Assembly (NCBI GenBank): GCA_020344865.1
Contig: CP070830.1
Span: forward strand, 882,171-887,952
Length of the DNA stretch: 5,782 nucleotides
DNA from: Planctomycetota bacterium
Lineage (GTDB): Bacteria > Planctomycetota > Phycisphaerae > Sedimentisphaerales > Anaerobacaceae
Reading direction: 5' to 3'
Shown here piece by piece: positions 1 through 5,652 of the stretch. Position 1 is the stretch's first letter. Each line of letters opens with the position of its first letter. A program made the translations under genes and the position numbers. Under the pieces are notes generated by a model. The model did not search any database. It was not told the origin of the DNA and worked only from the letters and a program-made list of their open reading frames with translations.

Positions 1-1
1 G

Positions 2-1087
2 ATAGCTTCGACATCCGTCGGCTTTGCTCAGGAGGCTGCGCCGTCATTCCCCTACGTGGCCGAGATAAACGCCGAGAATGTCAATATCCGCTCCGGCCCC
101 GGAACGAATTATTACCGCACCGGCCAAATCAATAAGGGCGATACGGTAAAAGTGGTCGCCAGCAAGCACAGCTGGTCGCACATAGTCCCGCCGCCCGGCA
201 GCTTCTCCTGGATTTCGAAGCAGTACATCCATATTGAAGATGACAATCCCACCGTCGGGATTGTCACCGGCGATGCCGTTCGCGTATACGCTGGCTCCGA
301 GTGGCTAAAGCCCATCCACTCCACGACCGTACAGTTGAAACTCAACCGCGGCGACAGAGTCAAATTGATGGGCGAAGAGAAGGACGATTATTACAAAATC
401 GTTCCACCGACCGGCGCGTACCTCTGGGTCAGCACCCAGTACGTAGAGCCTCTCGGTCCGGTCGGCCAGGTGGCGGCCCCGCCTGAGCCGCAGGTCGAGG
501 TCGAGAAGGTCCGTGTGGTGGTTCCGACGAGCCTTCCGCTCGAGGCCGCAAAGCTCAAGGAGTATTACGAACTGCAAAAGCGTATGCAAGACGAGCACGC
601 CAAGCCGCTGGAGCAGCAGAATTACGCGCAAATAAAGGAAGGCCTGGCCGCGATTGCGGCAATCAAGGAGTCCGGCAAGGCCGCACGCTACGCCGCGTTC
701 GCCGTCAAGCAGATTGAGCGCTACGAACTGGCTCAGTCGGTGGCAAAGGAGGTCAGGCTGCAGGATGCACAACTGCAAAAGATACAAAGCCGGATTGATA
801 AGACCAGCACCATGAAGTTTGAAGAGGTCCCGGAGCTGGGCAGGTTTGCCGTTATAGGTTGGCTTCAGACTTCGAGCGTTTACGCTCCGCAGGCGGCGCC
901 GCTGCACTACCGCGTACTTGATGATAACGAAAGGACGATTTGTTATGCGGTGGCGGCCGGTTCGGCACTGGATGAGGATTTGAGAAGCTTCGTGGGTCGC
1001 AAGGTCGGGCTGGTCGGTACGATTCAGCCACACGCGGAAACGAAGGGTGCTCTGGTTCGCTTTATAGAGGTCGTAGAGCTGCCCTGA
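2..1087 (+). CDS. Secreted protein with two SH3b domains, 5' end missing
   Basis: The reading frame is open to the left edge, so this gene is truncated by the window. A GTG at 56 could be taken as a start, but the in-frame codons before it (from base 2) read IASTSVGFAQEAAPSFPY, which looks like the end of a signal peptide with cleavage at GFA|QE. The true start therefore lies upstream. Numbering from base 2, residues about 20-77 form one bacterial SH3 (SH3b) domain (ENVNIRSGPG, then GDTVKVV, then W), and about 84-150 form a second, degenerate one (GDAVRVYAGS, GDRVKLM, YLWVSTQYV). Residues about 165-265 are charged, Gln/Lys/Glu-rich and probably helical or coiled-coil. Residues about 274-361 form a compact beta-rich C-terminal domain that I do not recognise. 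SH3b domains usually bind peptidoglycan or envelope ligands, so an envelope role is inferred; no enzymatic domain is visible. The stop is TGA, with no convincing terminator after it. Confidence 0.85.
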   Translation: MASTSVGFAQEAAPSFPYVAEINAENVNIRSGPGTNYYRTGQINKGDTVKVVASKHSWSHIVPPPGSFSWISKQYIHIEDDNPTVGIVTGDAVRVYAGSEWLKPIHSTTVQLKLNRGDRVKLMGEEKDDYYKIVPPTGAYLWVSTQYVEPLGPVGQVAAPPEPQVEVEKVRVVVPTSLPLEAAKLKEYYELQKRMQDEHAKPLEQQNYAQIKEGLAAIAAIKESGKAARYAAFAVKQIERYELAQSVAKEVRLQDAQLQKIQSRIDKTSTMKFEEVPELGRFAVIGWLQTSSVYAPQAAPLHYRVLDDNERTICYAVAAGSALDEDLRSFVGRKVGLVGTIQPHAETKGALVRFIEVVELP

Positions 1088-1311
1088 TGTGGAAGTTGTG
1101 CGGCGGTAGGGCGGTGATATTATCCAGGAGATGCCTCGCACGTAGAGCGCGCGTTAAATTTCAAATCGAGGATTTCAGACATTGCATTTTTAAGTTAAGA
1201 AGGATGCACTGCCATATCCTCGTCCCCGTTGGCTCGTATGAGCCCGCATGAGAACAGGCCAAGCTAAGGCGCTTGTAATATTTGCCAGATTGTCAGTAAC
1301 CGGCCGGAAGC
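1088..1311. other. Non-coding spacer after the SH3b gene
   Basis: I see no gene here. Two small hairpins are possible: AGGAT/ATCCT (1201-1205 with 1216-1220) and GGCTC-GTAT-GAGCC (1231-1244). Neither is followed by a T-tract, so neither is a convincing terminator for the SH3b gene or, in the other direction, for the minus-strand microprotein. Confidence 0.45.
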
Positions 1312-1392
1312 TTACTTCTTTTTACGTGTTGCTTTCTTCTTGGCTTTGGACTTTTTCTTTTTTCCCGACCGGCAGCCGCATGTCTTGCACAT
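1312..1392 (-). CDS. 26-residue Cys/Lys-rich microprotein with a HypB-like CxxCGC N-terminus
   Basis: On the minus strand an ATG at 1392 opens a 26-codon frame ending in TAA. The protein begins MCKTCGCRSG and continues with a tail made almost only of Lys, Ala, Ser, Thr and Arg, ending RKKK. It has 12 Lys, 2 Arg and 3 Cys and no acidic residues. A good Shine-Dalgarno sequence (AAAGGA on the minus strand, plus-strand bases 1401-1406) lies 8 bases before the ATG. Cysteines 2, 5 and 7 match in position the MCxxCGC start of the hydrogenase maturation GTPase HypB, whose cysteines bind nickel with high affinity (established for E. coli HypB). No GTPase domain follows here. Metal binding is inferred, and the polybasic tail suggests contact with nucleic acid or acidic surfaces. 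It is too short for most gene callers. The alternative is a chance frame in a pyrimidine-rich spacer; the RBS, clean stop and ordered composition argue against that. Confidence 0.6.
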   Translation of the reverse strand: MCKTCGCRSGKKKKSKAKKKATRKKK

Positions 1393-1448
1393 GGTTTTTG
1401 TCCTTTCCAAACGCAAGGGCTCTGCTTATATTCTTTCGCTTAAACAAT

Positions 1449-1477
1449 ATTTTAGTCGGACCAGCCGCCGGAAACAA
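1449..1477 (-). promoter_or_regulatory. Possible sigma70-type promoter for the microprotein
   Basis: Read on the minus strand, TTGTTT (plus 1472-1477) is followed by a 17-base spacer and TAAAAT (plus 1449-1454). The -10 matches the consensus at five of six positions, the -35 at only three. Transcription would start near 1442, giving a leader of about 50 bases to the microprotein ATG. A second -10-like hexamer, TATAAG (plus 1425-1430), lies closer but has no good -35. Confidence 0.35.
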
Positions 1478-1546
1478 GAAAAAAGTCCAGCCGTACCGAC
1501 CAGATACAAGGGCATAACGTCGCACCATAGAGCTGGGAAAATCTGT

Positions 1547-1575
1547 TTGACGTCAGCTTGCTATTTGATTATTGT
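1547..1575 (+). promoter_or_regulatory. Sigma70-like promoter for the S41 peptidase gene
   Basis: TTGACG (1547-1552) is separated by exactly 17 bases from TATTGT (1570-1575). The -35 matches the consensus at five of six positions and the -10 at four. The predicted start near 1582 gives a leader of about 73 bases to the ATG at 1655, and this leader would contain the palindrome at 1608-1623. The promoter upstream of the gene at 3168 has the same -35 hexamer and spacing. Confidence 0.5.
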
Positions 1576-1601
1576 TGGCGGTGACAGGTTGCTGTTTTGC
1601 G

Positions 1602-1629
1602 TGTGGGGAAAATAGATATTTTCTGTGGG
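1602..1629. repeat. Perfect 7-2-7 palindrome flanked by TGTGGG direct repeats
   Basis: GAAAATA (1608-1614) and TATTTTC (1617-1623) are perfect inverted copies around a two-base centre, GA. The palindrome abuts TGTGGG on each side (1602-1607 and 1624-1629), and the two copies are 22 bases apart, about two helical turns. It lies just upstream of the Shine-Dalgarno of the S41 peptidase gene and downstream of its predicted promoter. A two-base loop makes an RNA hairpin of full length unlikely, so a DNA operator for a dimeric regulator fits better. The arms are AT-rich, so chance is not excluded. Confidence 0.4.
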
Positions 1630-1654
1630 CGCATTTCCAGAGAAAGGAGCGGTT

Positions 1655-2998
1655 ATGAGTTCGTTTGGGCATATCAGGAGTATGGCGGCCGGTATTTTGT
1701 TAGTTTTTGCGGCTGTAGCGCTGGGGGTGCCGCCGAAGGTTGTCAGAACGGTGCCTGAGAATGGCGCCGACGACGTTAATCCGAAGCTGCGGGAGATACG
1801 CATTGTATTCGACCAGGACATGGACCAGGACGGGTTTTCGATATGCGGGGGCGGGCCGAAGTACCCGAAGACGGTAGGCAGAGCGCGATGGGTCAACAAG
1901 CGAACGATTGTGATGCGCGTGAAACTTGCAGCGAATCACGACTATGAGCTGAGCGTGAACTGCCCGAGATACAAGAATTTCAAGAACGTGCGAGGTGAGG
2001 CAGTAAGGCCGTACCCTGTAAAGTTCAGGACGGGGGCGTTGGAAGAGGGTCAGGCCGAGAGGCCGAGCGCTGTTGAGAACAAGGAATCGATGGAGGAATT
2101 GCGCAGGGCAATCGACGAAAACTATTCTTATCGGGATTTGCGGAAGGTGAACTGGGATGAGCTGTTTCGCCGATATGGTCCGAAGATGGAGCAAGCTAAG
2201 GACGCGCGAGGATTCGCGGAGGCGGCTGCTGAGTTGCTGGCACATGCGGAGGATGCCCATATTTGGGTAAAGATTGACGATGAAACCGTTGGTGGTTTCA
2301 GGCGGGAGATAAAGCGGAATTATAACGCGGAGGTCCTTAAGAATGTTGTTCCCGGTTGGCAACAGCTCAGTTCGGTGGTTTATACGGGGCGCTACACGGA
2401 CGGTATCGGGTACATTCTCATCGCGAGTTGGTCGGGCGAGCATGCTGAAGCGCTGGCGCAGGCATACGCAGCTATTTGGGATTTTACGGAAGCACCGGGG
2501 CTGATAATCGATGTGCGTTGCAACGGTGGCGGTGCGGAGCCGCTTGCGCGTGAGTTTGCGGGGTGTTTTGTAGACGAGCCGAAGGTTTATGCGCAGCATG
2601 TTTACCGTTCGGCTGATGCGCCTGGGGGGTTCGGTCAGGTGAATAACCGGGTGCTGGAGCCGAACAAGCATCGCCCGAGGTACCGAGGGAAGGTTGTTGT
2701 GCTTATGGGGCCGGCGAATATGAGCAGCTGTGAGGCGTTTCTACTGATGATGAAGCAGGTTGGGGGCTGTAAGCTTGTCGGGGAGACGTCATATGGCGGT
2801 TCGGGGAATCCGAAGCCGGTTAATTTAGGAAACGGGGTGAGTGTGTTTCTGCCGTCGTGGAAGGCGATGCGCCCGGACGGGACGTGCTTTGAGGGGGAGG
2901 GTATTCGCCCGGATGTCATTGTTGAGGCAAGCGAGGTGGAGCTTATAAGCCGGGATCCTGTGCTGGAGGCGGCGTTGAAGCTGCTGCGTCAGCGATAA
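1655..2998 (+). CDS. Exported S41-family peptidase with N-terminal Ig-like domain
   Basis: The start chosen is ATG 1655, five bases after a strong AAGGAG (1644-1649). A GTG at 1625 in the same frame lies upstream of that RBS and would put ten residues ahead of the signal peptide. The 447-residue protein has a basic N-terminus and hydrophobic core (residues about 8-24), typical of a signal peptide. Residues about 27-128 look like a bacterial Ig-like domain of the SbsA type (VPENGADDV, then IVFDQDM). The rest is an S41 peptidase: His202 in EDAHIWV, the core IDVRCNGGG (286-293), and the nucleophile region NMSSCEAF with Ser357. In CtpA/Prc-type enzymes a Lys lies 25 residues after the Ser; here that position is Gly382 (SYGGSG). 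This fits the tricorn/IRBP-like branch, which uses a Ser-His-Ser-Glu tetrad. No PDZ domain is apparent. It probably acts outside the cytoplasm; the substrate is unknown. The gene appears monocistronic. Confidence 0.85.
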   Translation: MSSFGHIRSMAAGILLVFAAVALGVPPKVVRTVPENGADDVNPKLREIRIVFDQDMDQDGFSICGGGPKYPKTVGRARWVNKRTIVMRVKLAANHDYELSVNCPRYKNFKNVRGEAVRPYPVKFRTGALEEGQAERPSAVENKESMEELRRAIDENYSYRDLRKVNWDELFRRYGPKMEQAKDARGFAEAAAELLAHAEDAHIWVKIDDETVGGFRREIKRNYNAEVLKNVVPGWQQLSSVVYTGRYTDGIGYILIASWSGEHAEALAQAYAAIWDFTEAPGLIIDVRCNGGGAEPLAREFAGCFVDEPKVYAQHVYRSADAPGGFGQVNNRVLEPNKHRPRYRGKVVVLMGPANMSSCEAFLLMMKQVGGCKLVGETSYGGSGNPKPVNLGNGVSVFLPSWKAMRPDGTCFEGEGIRPDVIVEASEVELISRDPVLEAALKLLRQR

Positions 2999-3074
2999 AG
3001 TTGCGGTTGGTGATTGATAATCGTATATTTTGATGCTGCCGAGCTGCCTTAGTGGTCACAAAAGAATGTGGGTG

Positions 3075-3110
3075 CCCGTCGCTTGGCAGGCGGACTGGGG
3101 ATTTTTGTTT
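3075..3110 (+). terminator. Probable intrinsic terminator of the S41 peptidase gene
   Basis: CCCGTCGCTT (3075-3084) can pair with AGGC, GAC and GGG (3088-3091, 3093-3095, 3097-3099). This gives a ten-pair stem with two single-base bulges and a GGC loop, followed by ATTTTTGTTTT. It lies about 77 bases after the TAA at 2998. The bulges and one G-T pair lower the certainty. Its T-tract overlaps the -35 of the next promoter. Confidence 0.5.
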
Positions 3111-3138
3111 TGACGGCGGGGTGGCATTTGGTTATTTT
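3110..3138 (+). promoter_or_regulatory. Sigma70-like promoter for the membrane-anchored protein gene
   Basis: TTGACG (3110-3115), a 17-base spacer and TATTTT (3133-3138) resemble the sigma70 consensus at five and four of six positions. Transcription would start near 3145, leaving a leader of only about 23 bases, enough for the GGGAG Shine-Dalgarno (3157-3161) before ATG 3168. Its position right after a terminator supports an independent transcript. Confidence 0.45.
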
Positions 3139-3167
3139 TTCGGGGGTAATTTTAGCGGGAGTTGATT

Positions 3168-3923
3168 ATGCCGGATGCGCTTACGATAACGATAATTTTT
3201 ATAGTCTTGGTCGCCCTGGTGGGGGCGTTTGTACGAAGGCTAAGGCGGGACAAGTGTCTGACGGATTTCTCGAAAAATATGGTGACTCTGGAAGAGACGA
3301 ACGGCAAGACCAGCTGGGGCAGGCTGCGGGTCGAGAACACCGGCTTGGAGCTGATTTACCCGGAAAGGCATCAGGACCAGGACGGCCATGAGGAGGCCAG
3401 TTATATACTCTATAAGTTTGAGTATCCGAATATCCAGGCGCTGGTGCGTTACCATGACCAGCTGAGCGAAGCCCATAAGAAGGCACGGCAGAAGGAACTT
3501 AAGAGGACGTACCATCCGGGGCTTCTAAGGCGGCTGAGGCGAAGGATATTGAACGTGTTCAAGACGGTGCGGGACTCGGTGATTGAGGTTCTGAATATCG
3601 CGATGACGGCGGCGAAGAAGGCAAGTCCCGCAGCCGGCGTGCTGGCGAGTCAGGATAAGTACGTTTCGCAGATGAAGCAGGAGCTGATGGGTTCGGTGGG
3701 GACATCCTATGAGCCTCTGCTGGAGCGGTATATCGGCAACAAGGTGGTTCTCGAGCTAATAAGGGGGGACAAAGTAATTGAATACTGCGGGGTTTTAAAA
3801 GAATATACGGCCGATTTCGTTGAGATAATGGACGTCGATTACAAGCTGGCGGAGGGGCCCGGCAGAAAAGTGGACTTGGTCGTACCTCGCAAGTATGGGG
3901 TGGTGAGGCATTTGGGGGAATGA
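3168..3923 (+). CDS. Membrane-anchored protein of unknown family with LSm/SH3-like C-terminal segment
   Basis: ATG 3168 was chosen because GGGAG lies six bases before it; a TTG at 3162 adds only two residues and leaves no room for an RBS. The 251-residue product has one transmembrane segment (about residues 5-22) followed at once by RRLRRDK, which by the positive-inside rule places the rest in the cytoplasm. Residues about 38-90 appear beta-rich (WGRLRVENTGLELIY). Residues about 92-150 are strongly basic and helical, with LRRLRRR at 120-126 as a possible amphipathic or nucleic-acid-binding helix. Residues about 185-222 (YIGNKVVLELIRGDKVIEYC, then GVL and FVEIMDVD) have the strand pattern of a small beta-barrel such as LSm or SH3-like. 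I do not recognise the family and assign no function. The gene has its own predicted promoter and terminator, and is convergent with trmB. Confidence 0.75.
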   Translation: MPDALTITIIFIVLVALVGAFVRRLRRDKCLTDFSKNMVTLEETNGKTSWGRLRVENTGLELIYPERHQDQDGHEEASYILYKFEYPNIQALVRYHDQLSEAHKKARQKELKRTYHPGLLRRLRRRILNVFKTVRDSVIEVLNIAMTAAKKASPAAGVLASQDKYVSQMKQELMGSVGTSYEPLLERYIGNKVVLELIRGDKVIEYCGVLKEYTADFVEIMDVDYKLAEGPGRKVDLVVPRKYGVVRHLGE

Positions 3924-3951
3924 TATTCGCAAGTAGCCTATCGTAAGCGGC

Positions 3952-3985
3952 AATCCGGGAGCGGCGACCGCTCATTGGATTTTTC
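3952..3985 (+). terminator. Intrinsic terminator reaching into the trmB 3' end
   Basis: GAGCGG-CGA-CCGCTC (3959-3973) is a perfect six-pair hairpin. It is enclosed by an outer stem AATCC/GGATT (3952-3956 with 3977-3981) and followed by a short T run ending TTTTTCTT. It lies 28 bases after the stop of the upstream plus-strand gene. On the minus strand no T-tract follows the hairpin, so it should act mainly for plus-strand transcripts. Its 3' arm and T-tract are also the last codons and stop of trmB. Confidence 0.65.
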
Positions 3986-4598
3986 TTACGGCGGTGGTGT
4001 AGATGGGTCTGTTCTCTTTGAGGTATTTTCTTTCGAAGTTTGTACCGACCCATTCGCCGGTATCCGCACCAGCAGCGGTAAGGAAATCGGTCTTTTCGAG
4101 CCTCGCGCTGTAAGCGGACAGTAGCATTTGAATTTCCTCGAAGTATACGGCGTGGTCTGTCGCTATTTTTATTTGGCCCGTGGATTTTAGGCATCGGATG
4201 AGCTGTTCGAGATTTCGAGCGTTGAAGAAGCGTCTTCTGTGATGTCTTCTTTTCGGCCAGGGGTCCGGGAAGTAAATGTGGAAACAATCGACGCAGTTGT
4301 CGGGGACGGATTCGGCGAGGAACTGGGCGGCATCTATCCGGATTATCCGTACGTTCGTCAGGCCCCATCTACCGATGCGGTCGACGGCGTATCGGTAGTA
4401 TTTCCGGGCTCGCTCTATGGCGAGGAAGTTGAGGTCCGGCCGGGCCCTGGCCTGGTTCAGGACGAAGGTGCCCTTGCCGCTGCCGACTTCGATTTGAAGG
4501 GGGGCGTGACGTCCGAAAATCTTCAAGACATCGATTTGCCCGTCTAAATCTTCCGGCTTTAGGGAGACCGAAGGATAGTCCTTGAGGATTCTTGCCAT
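3972..4598 (-). CDS. trmB: tRNA (guanine-N7-)-methyltransferase
   Basis: TrmB transfers a methyl group from S-adenosylmethionine to N7 of guanine 46 in the tRNA variable loop, in the cytoplasm. The 208-residue product shows the family's motifs in order: the SAM-binding loop IEVGSGKGTF (36-45), the acidic IE with Glu62 after the second strand, IRIDA with Asp89, the TrmB signature IYFPDPWPKRRHHRRR (108-123), and TNFERK (186-191), matching the conserved T-x-[FY]-E region. The length is slightly below that of the E. coli enzyme because the N-terminal extension is short. The ATG at 4598 is fixed by an in-frame TAG two codons upstream. The RBS is modest (AGG close to the ATG, or AGGA 11 bases away). 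It is divergent from the isochorismatase-fold gene and convergent with the membrane-protein gene; its 3' end overlaps that gene's terminator. No residue expected for activity looks missing. Confidence 0.96.
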   Translation of the reverse strand: MARILKDYPSVSLKPEDLDGQIDVLKIFGRHAPLQIEVGSGKGTFVLNQARARPDLNFLAIERARKYYRYAVDRIGRWGLTNVRIIRIDAAQFLAESVPDNCVDCFHIYFPDPWPKRRHHRRRFFNARNLEQLIRCLKSTGQIKIATDHAVYFEEIQMLLSAYSARLEKTDFLTAAGADTGEWVGTNFERKYLKENRPIYTTAVRKIQ

Positions 4599-4647
4599 TA
4601 CCTAACTTTTCCTAAAAACAGTGGTACAGCACGGTTTCGAGGCAGCC

Positions 4648-4653
4648 ATTATA
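4648..4653 (-). promoter_or_regulatory. Consensus -10 element upstream of trmB
   Basis: The minus strand carries a perfect TATAAT (plus 4648-4653), directly preceded by TTTTTTG. No good -35 lies 16-18 bases upstream, so the -10 and the T-rich spacer would have to carry recognition. The start would fall near 4641, giving a leader of about 42 bases to the trmB ATG. Confidence 0.45.
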
Positions 4654-4814
4654 CAAAAAATACGGCGATTGCGGCAGGGGAATACCGATTTTGGGGGTGC
4701 GTAGAGACTAAAGCCGCGGGGCGTAGTAATCGATGAAAGGCTGTGAACTGATTATATACCGGAGCGTAACAGTTATAGGACGTGTTGTTAAGGCTCGGCG
4801 ACGGAACCTGAGAA

Positions 4815-5519
4815 ATGATTAGGCAATTGATGAAAAAGCGGCGGAGATACATTGTGATTGACGTCAATACGCAAAAGGACTTCTTTCTCGCCAGAGGCAA
4901 TTCGTGCATAGGCAATCACAGAAGGGTGCTGGCGAATGTCCGGAGAATCATAGCCTGGGCGAGGCGAAACGACGTTCGTGTAATCTCAACCTGCGAGGTC
5001 TACCCAAACGGCAACGGTGCCAGTGAGCCCGGCTACTGCATGGATGGGACGGAAGGGCAAGAAAAGATAAGATACACGCTGCTGAACAATCGTGCGAGCT
5101 TTGCCGCGGATGACGGTAGTGATTTTCCGGAGGACGTGCTGCGGCGATACAGGCAGGTTATTCTGCATAAGCGCAGCATTGACCCGTTCGACGAGCCGCG
5201 TATAGAGCGGCTGCTTAGCGAGGTTCGTGCTGAAAACTTCATCCTGATTGGCGCCAGTGCGGAGGGTGCTGTTAAAGCAGCGGCGCTTGGTTTGCTCCAG
5301 CGGGGCAAGAAGGTTATTGTTGTAGCGGACGCGGTTGGTTCGCTCAATAAGCGAGAGTCAAAGCTGGCGTTTCGCAAGATGAGCGCGAAGGGCGCAAAGT
5401 TGGTTGAGACGAAGAAGCTCGCCGGAACTTCTCATCTGCGACACGTTGGTATCTGCGAATGTGAAAGCTGCCAGGGCAGGACGCGAAAAGTCGCTGTCAA
5501 AGTCGGCTCCAAATATTAA
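4815..5519 (+). CDS. Isochorismatase/nicotinamidase-fold protein, probably catalytically inactive
   Basis: The 234-residue product follows the isochorismatase-like cysteine hydrolase fold: strand and acidic motif IVIDVNTQKDFF (13-24), the loop EPGYCMDGTEG (71-81), Lys119 in ILHKRSIDPF, and the C-terminal core LIGASAEGAVKAAALGL (144-160) followed by GKKVIVVADAVG (164-175). Aligned on the Gln, Asp and Phe of the DxQxDF motif, the catalytic Asp is Asn18. In the core, the nucleophilic Cys position (GxxxxxCV) is Ala152. The metal ligands of the nicotinamidase PncA (Asp and His of DxH, His before CxxGT) are Glu61, Tyr63 and Tyr74. Only the Lys of the triad remains. The protein ends with a CxCxxC tail (Cys214, 216, 219) and basic residues. 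A binding or regulatory role is inferred. ATG 4815 has a weak RBS; ATG 4830 (residue 6) is an alternative start. No strong promoter is visible; TATATA at 4753-4758 is a weak candidate. Confidence 0.85.
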   Translation: MIRQLMKKRRRYIVIDVNTQKDFFLARGNSCIGNHRRVLANVRRIIAWARRNDVRVISTCEVYPNGNGASEPGYCMDGTEGQEKIRYTLLNNRASFAADDGSDFPEDVLRRYRQVILHKRSIDPFDEPRIERLLSEVRAENFILIGASAEGAVKAAALGLLQRGKKVIVVADAVGSLNKRESKLAFRKMSAKGAKLVETKKLAGTSHLRHVGICECESCQGRTRKVAVKVGSKY

Positions 5520-5652
5520 GGCATCAATACTTTCCAGGCGGGGAACCTTCAGGGAGCCTTCGTGACATAGGCACTTCGTGTCCGGCTGCTGACGCTCAGG
5601 GCGATACCGGCGACTGTTAAATATCCTTGGCAAAAGAGAGCCTTATGCGATT

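Noticed and set aside
1340..1615. Plus-strand open frames across the 1248-1615 spacer
   Set aside because: Their Phe/Ser/Leu-rich, low-complexity translations come from the antisense of the lysine codons of the microprotein and from AT-rich spacer. They have no good RBS and no recognisable motif.
1700..2671. Long minus-strand frame of about 323 codons antisense to the S41 peptidase
   Set aside because: It lies fully inside a gene with strong S41 motifs, has an Arg/Leu/His-rich shadow composition, and shows no domain or RBS.
3559..4368. Long minus-strand frame of about 269 codons overlapping trmB
   Set aside because: It is rich in Arg, Pro and Ser with no family motif. It is the shadow of trmB and of the gene at 3168 in another frame.
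4767..4790. TAACA/TGTTA inverted repeat upstream of the isochorismatase-fold gene
   Set aside because: Five-base arms 14 bases apart are expected by chance in AT-rich spacer, and nothing else marks the site.
4733..4822. 29-codon plus-strand frame (MKGCEL...) whose end overlaps the start of the isochorismatase-fold gene
   Set aside because: The only SD-like GGGG is about 11 bases away and the composition shows no clear pattern. A leader peptide is conceivable but unsupported.
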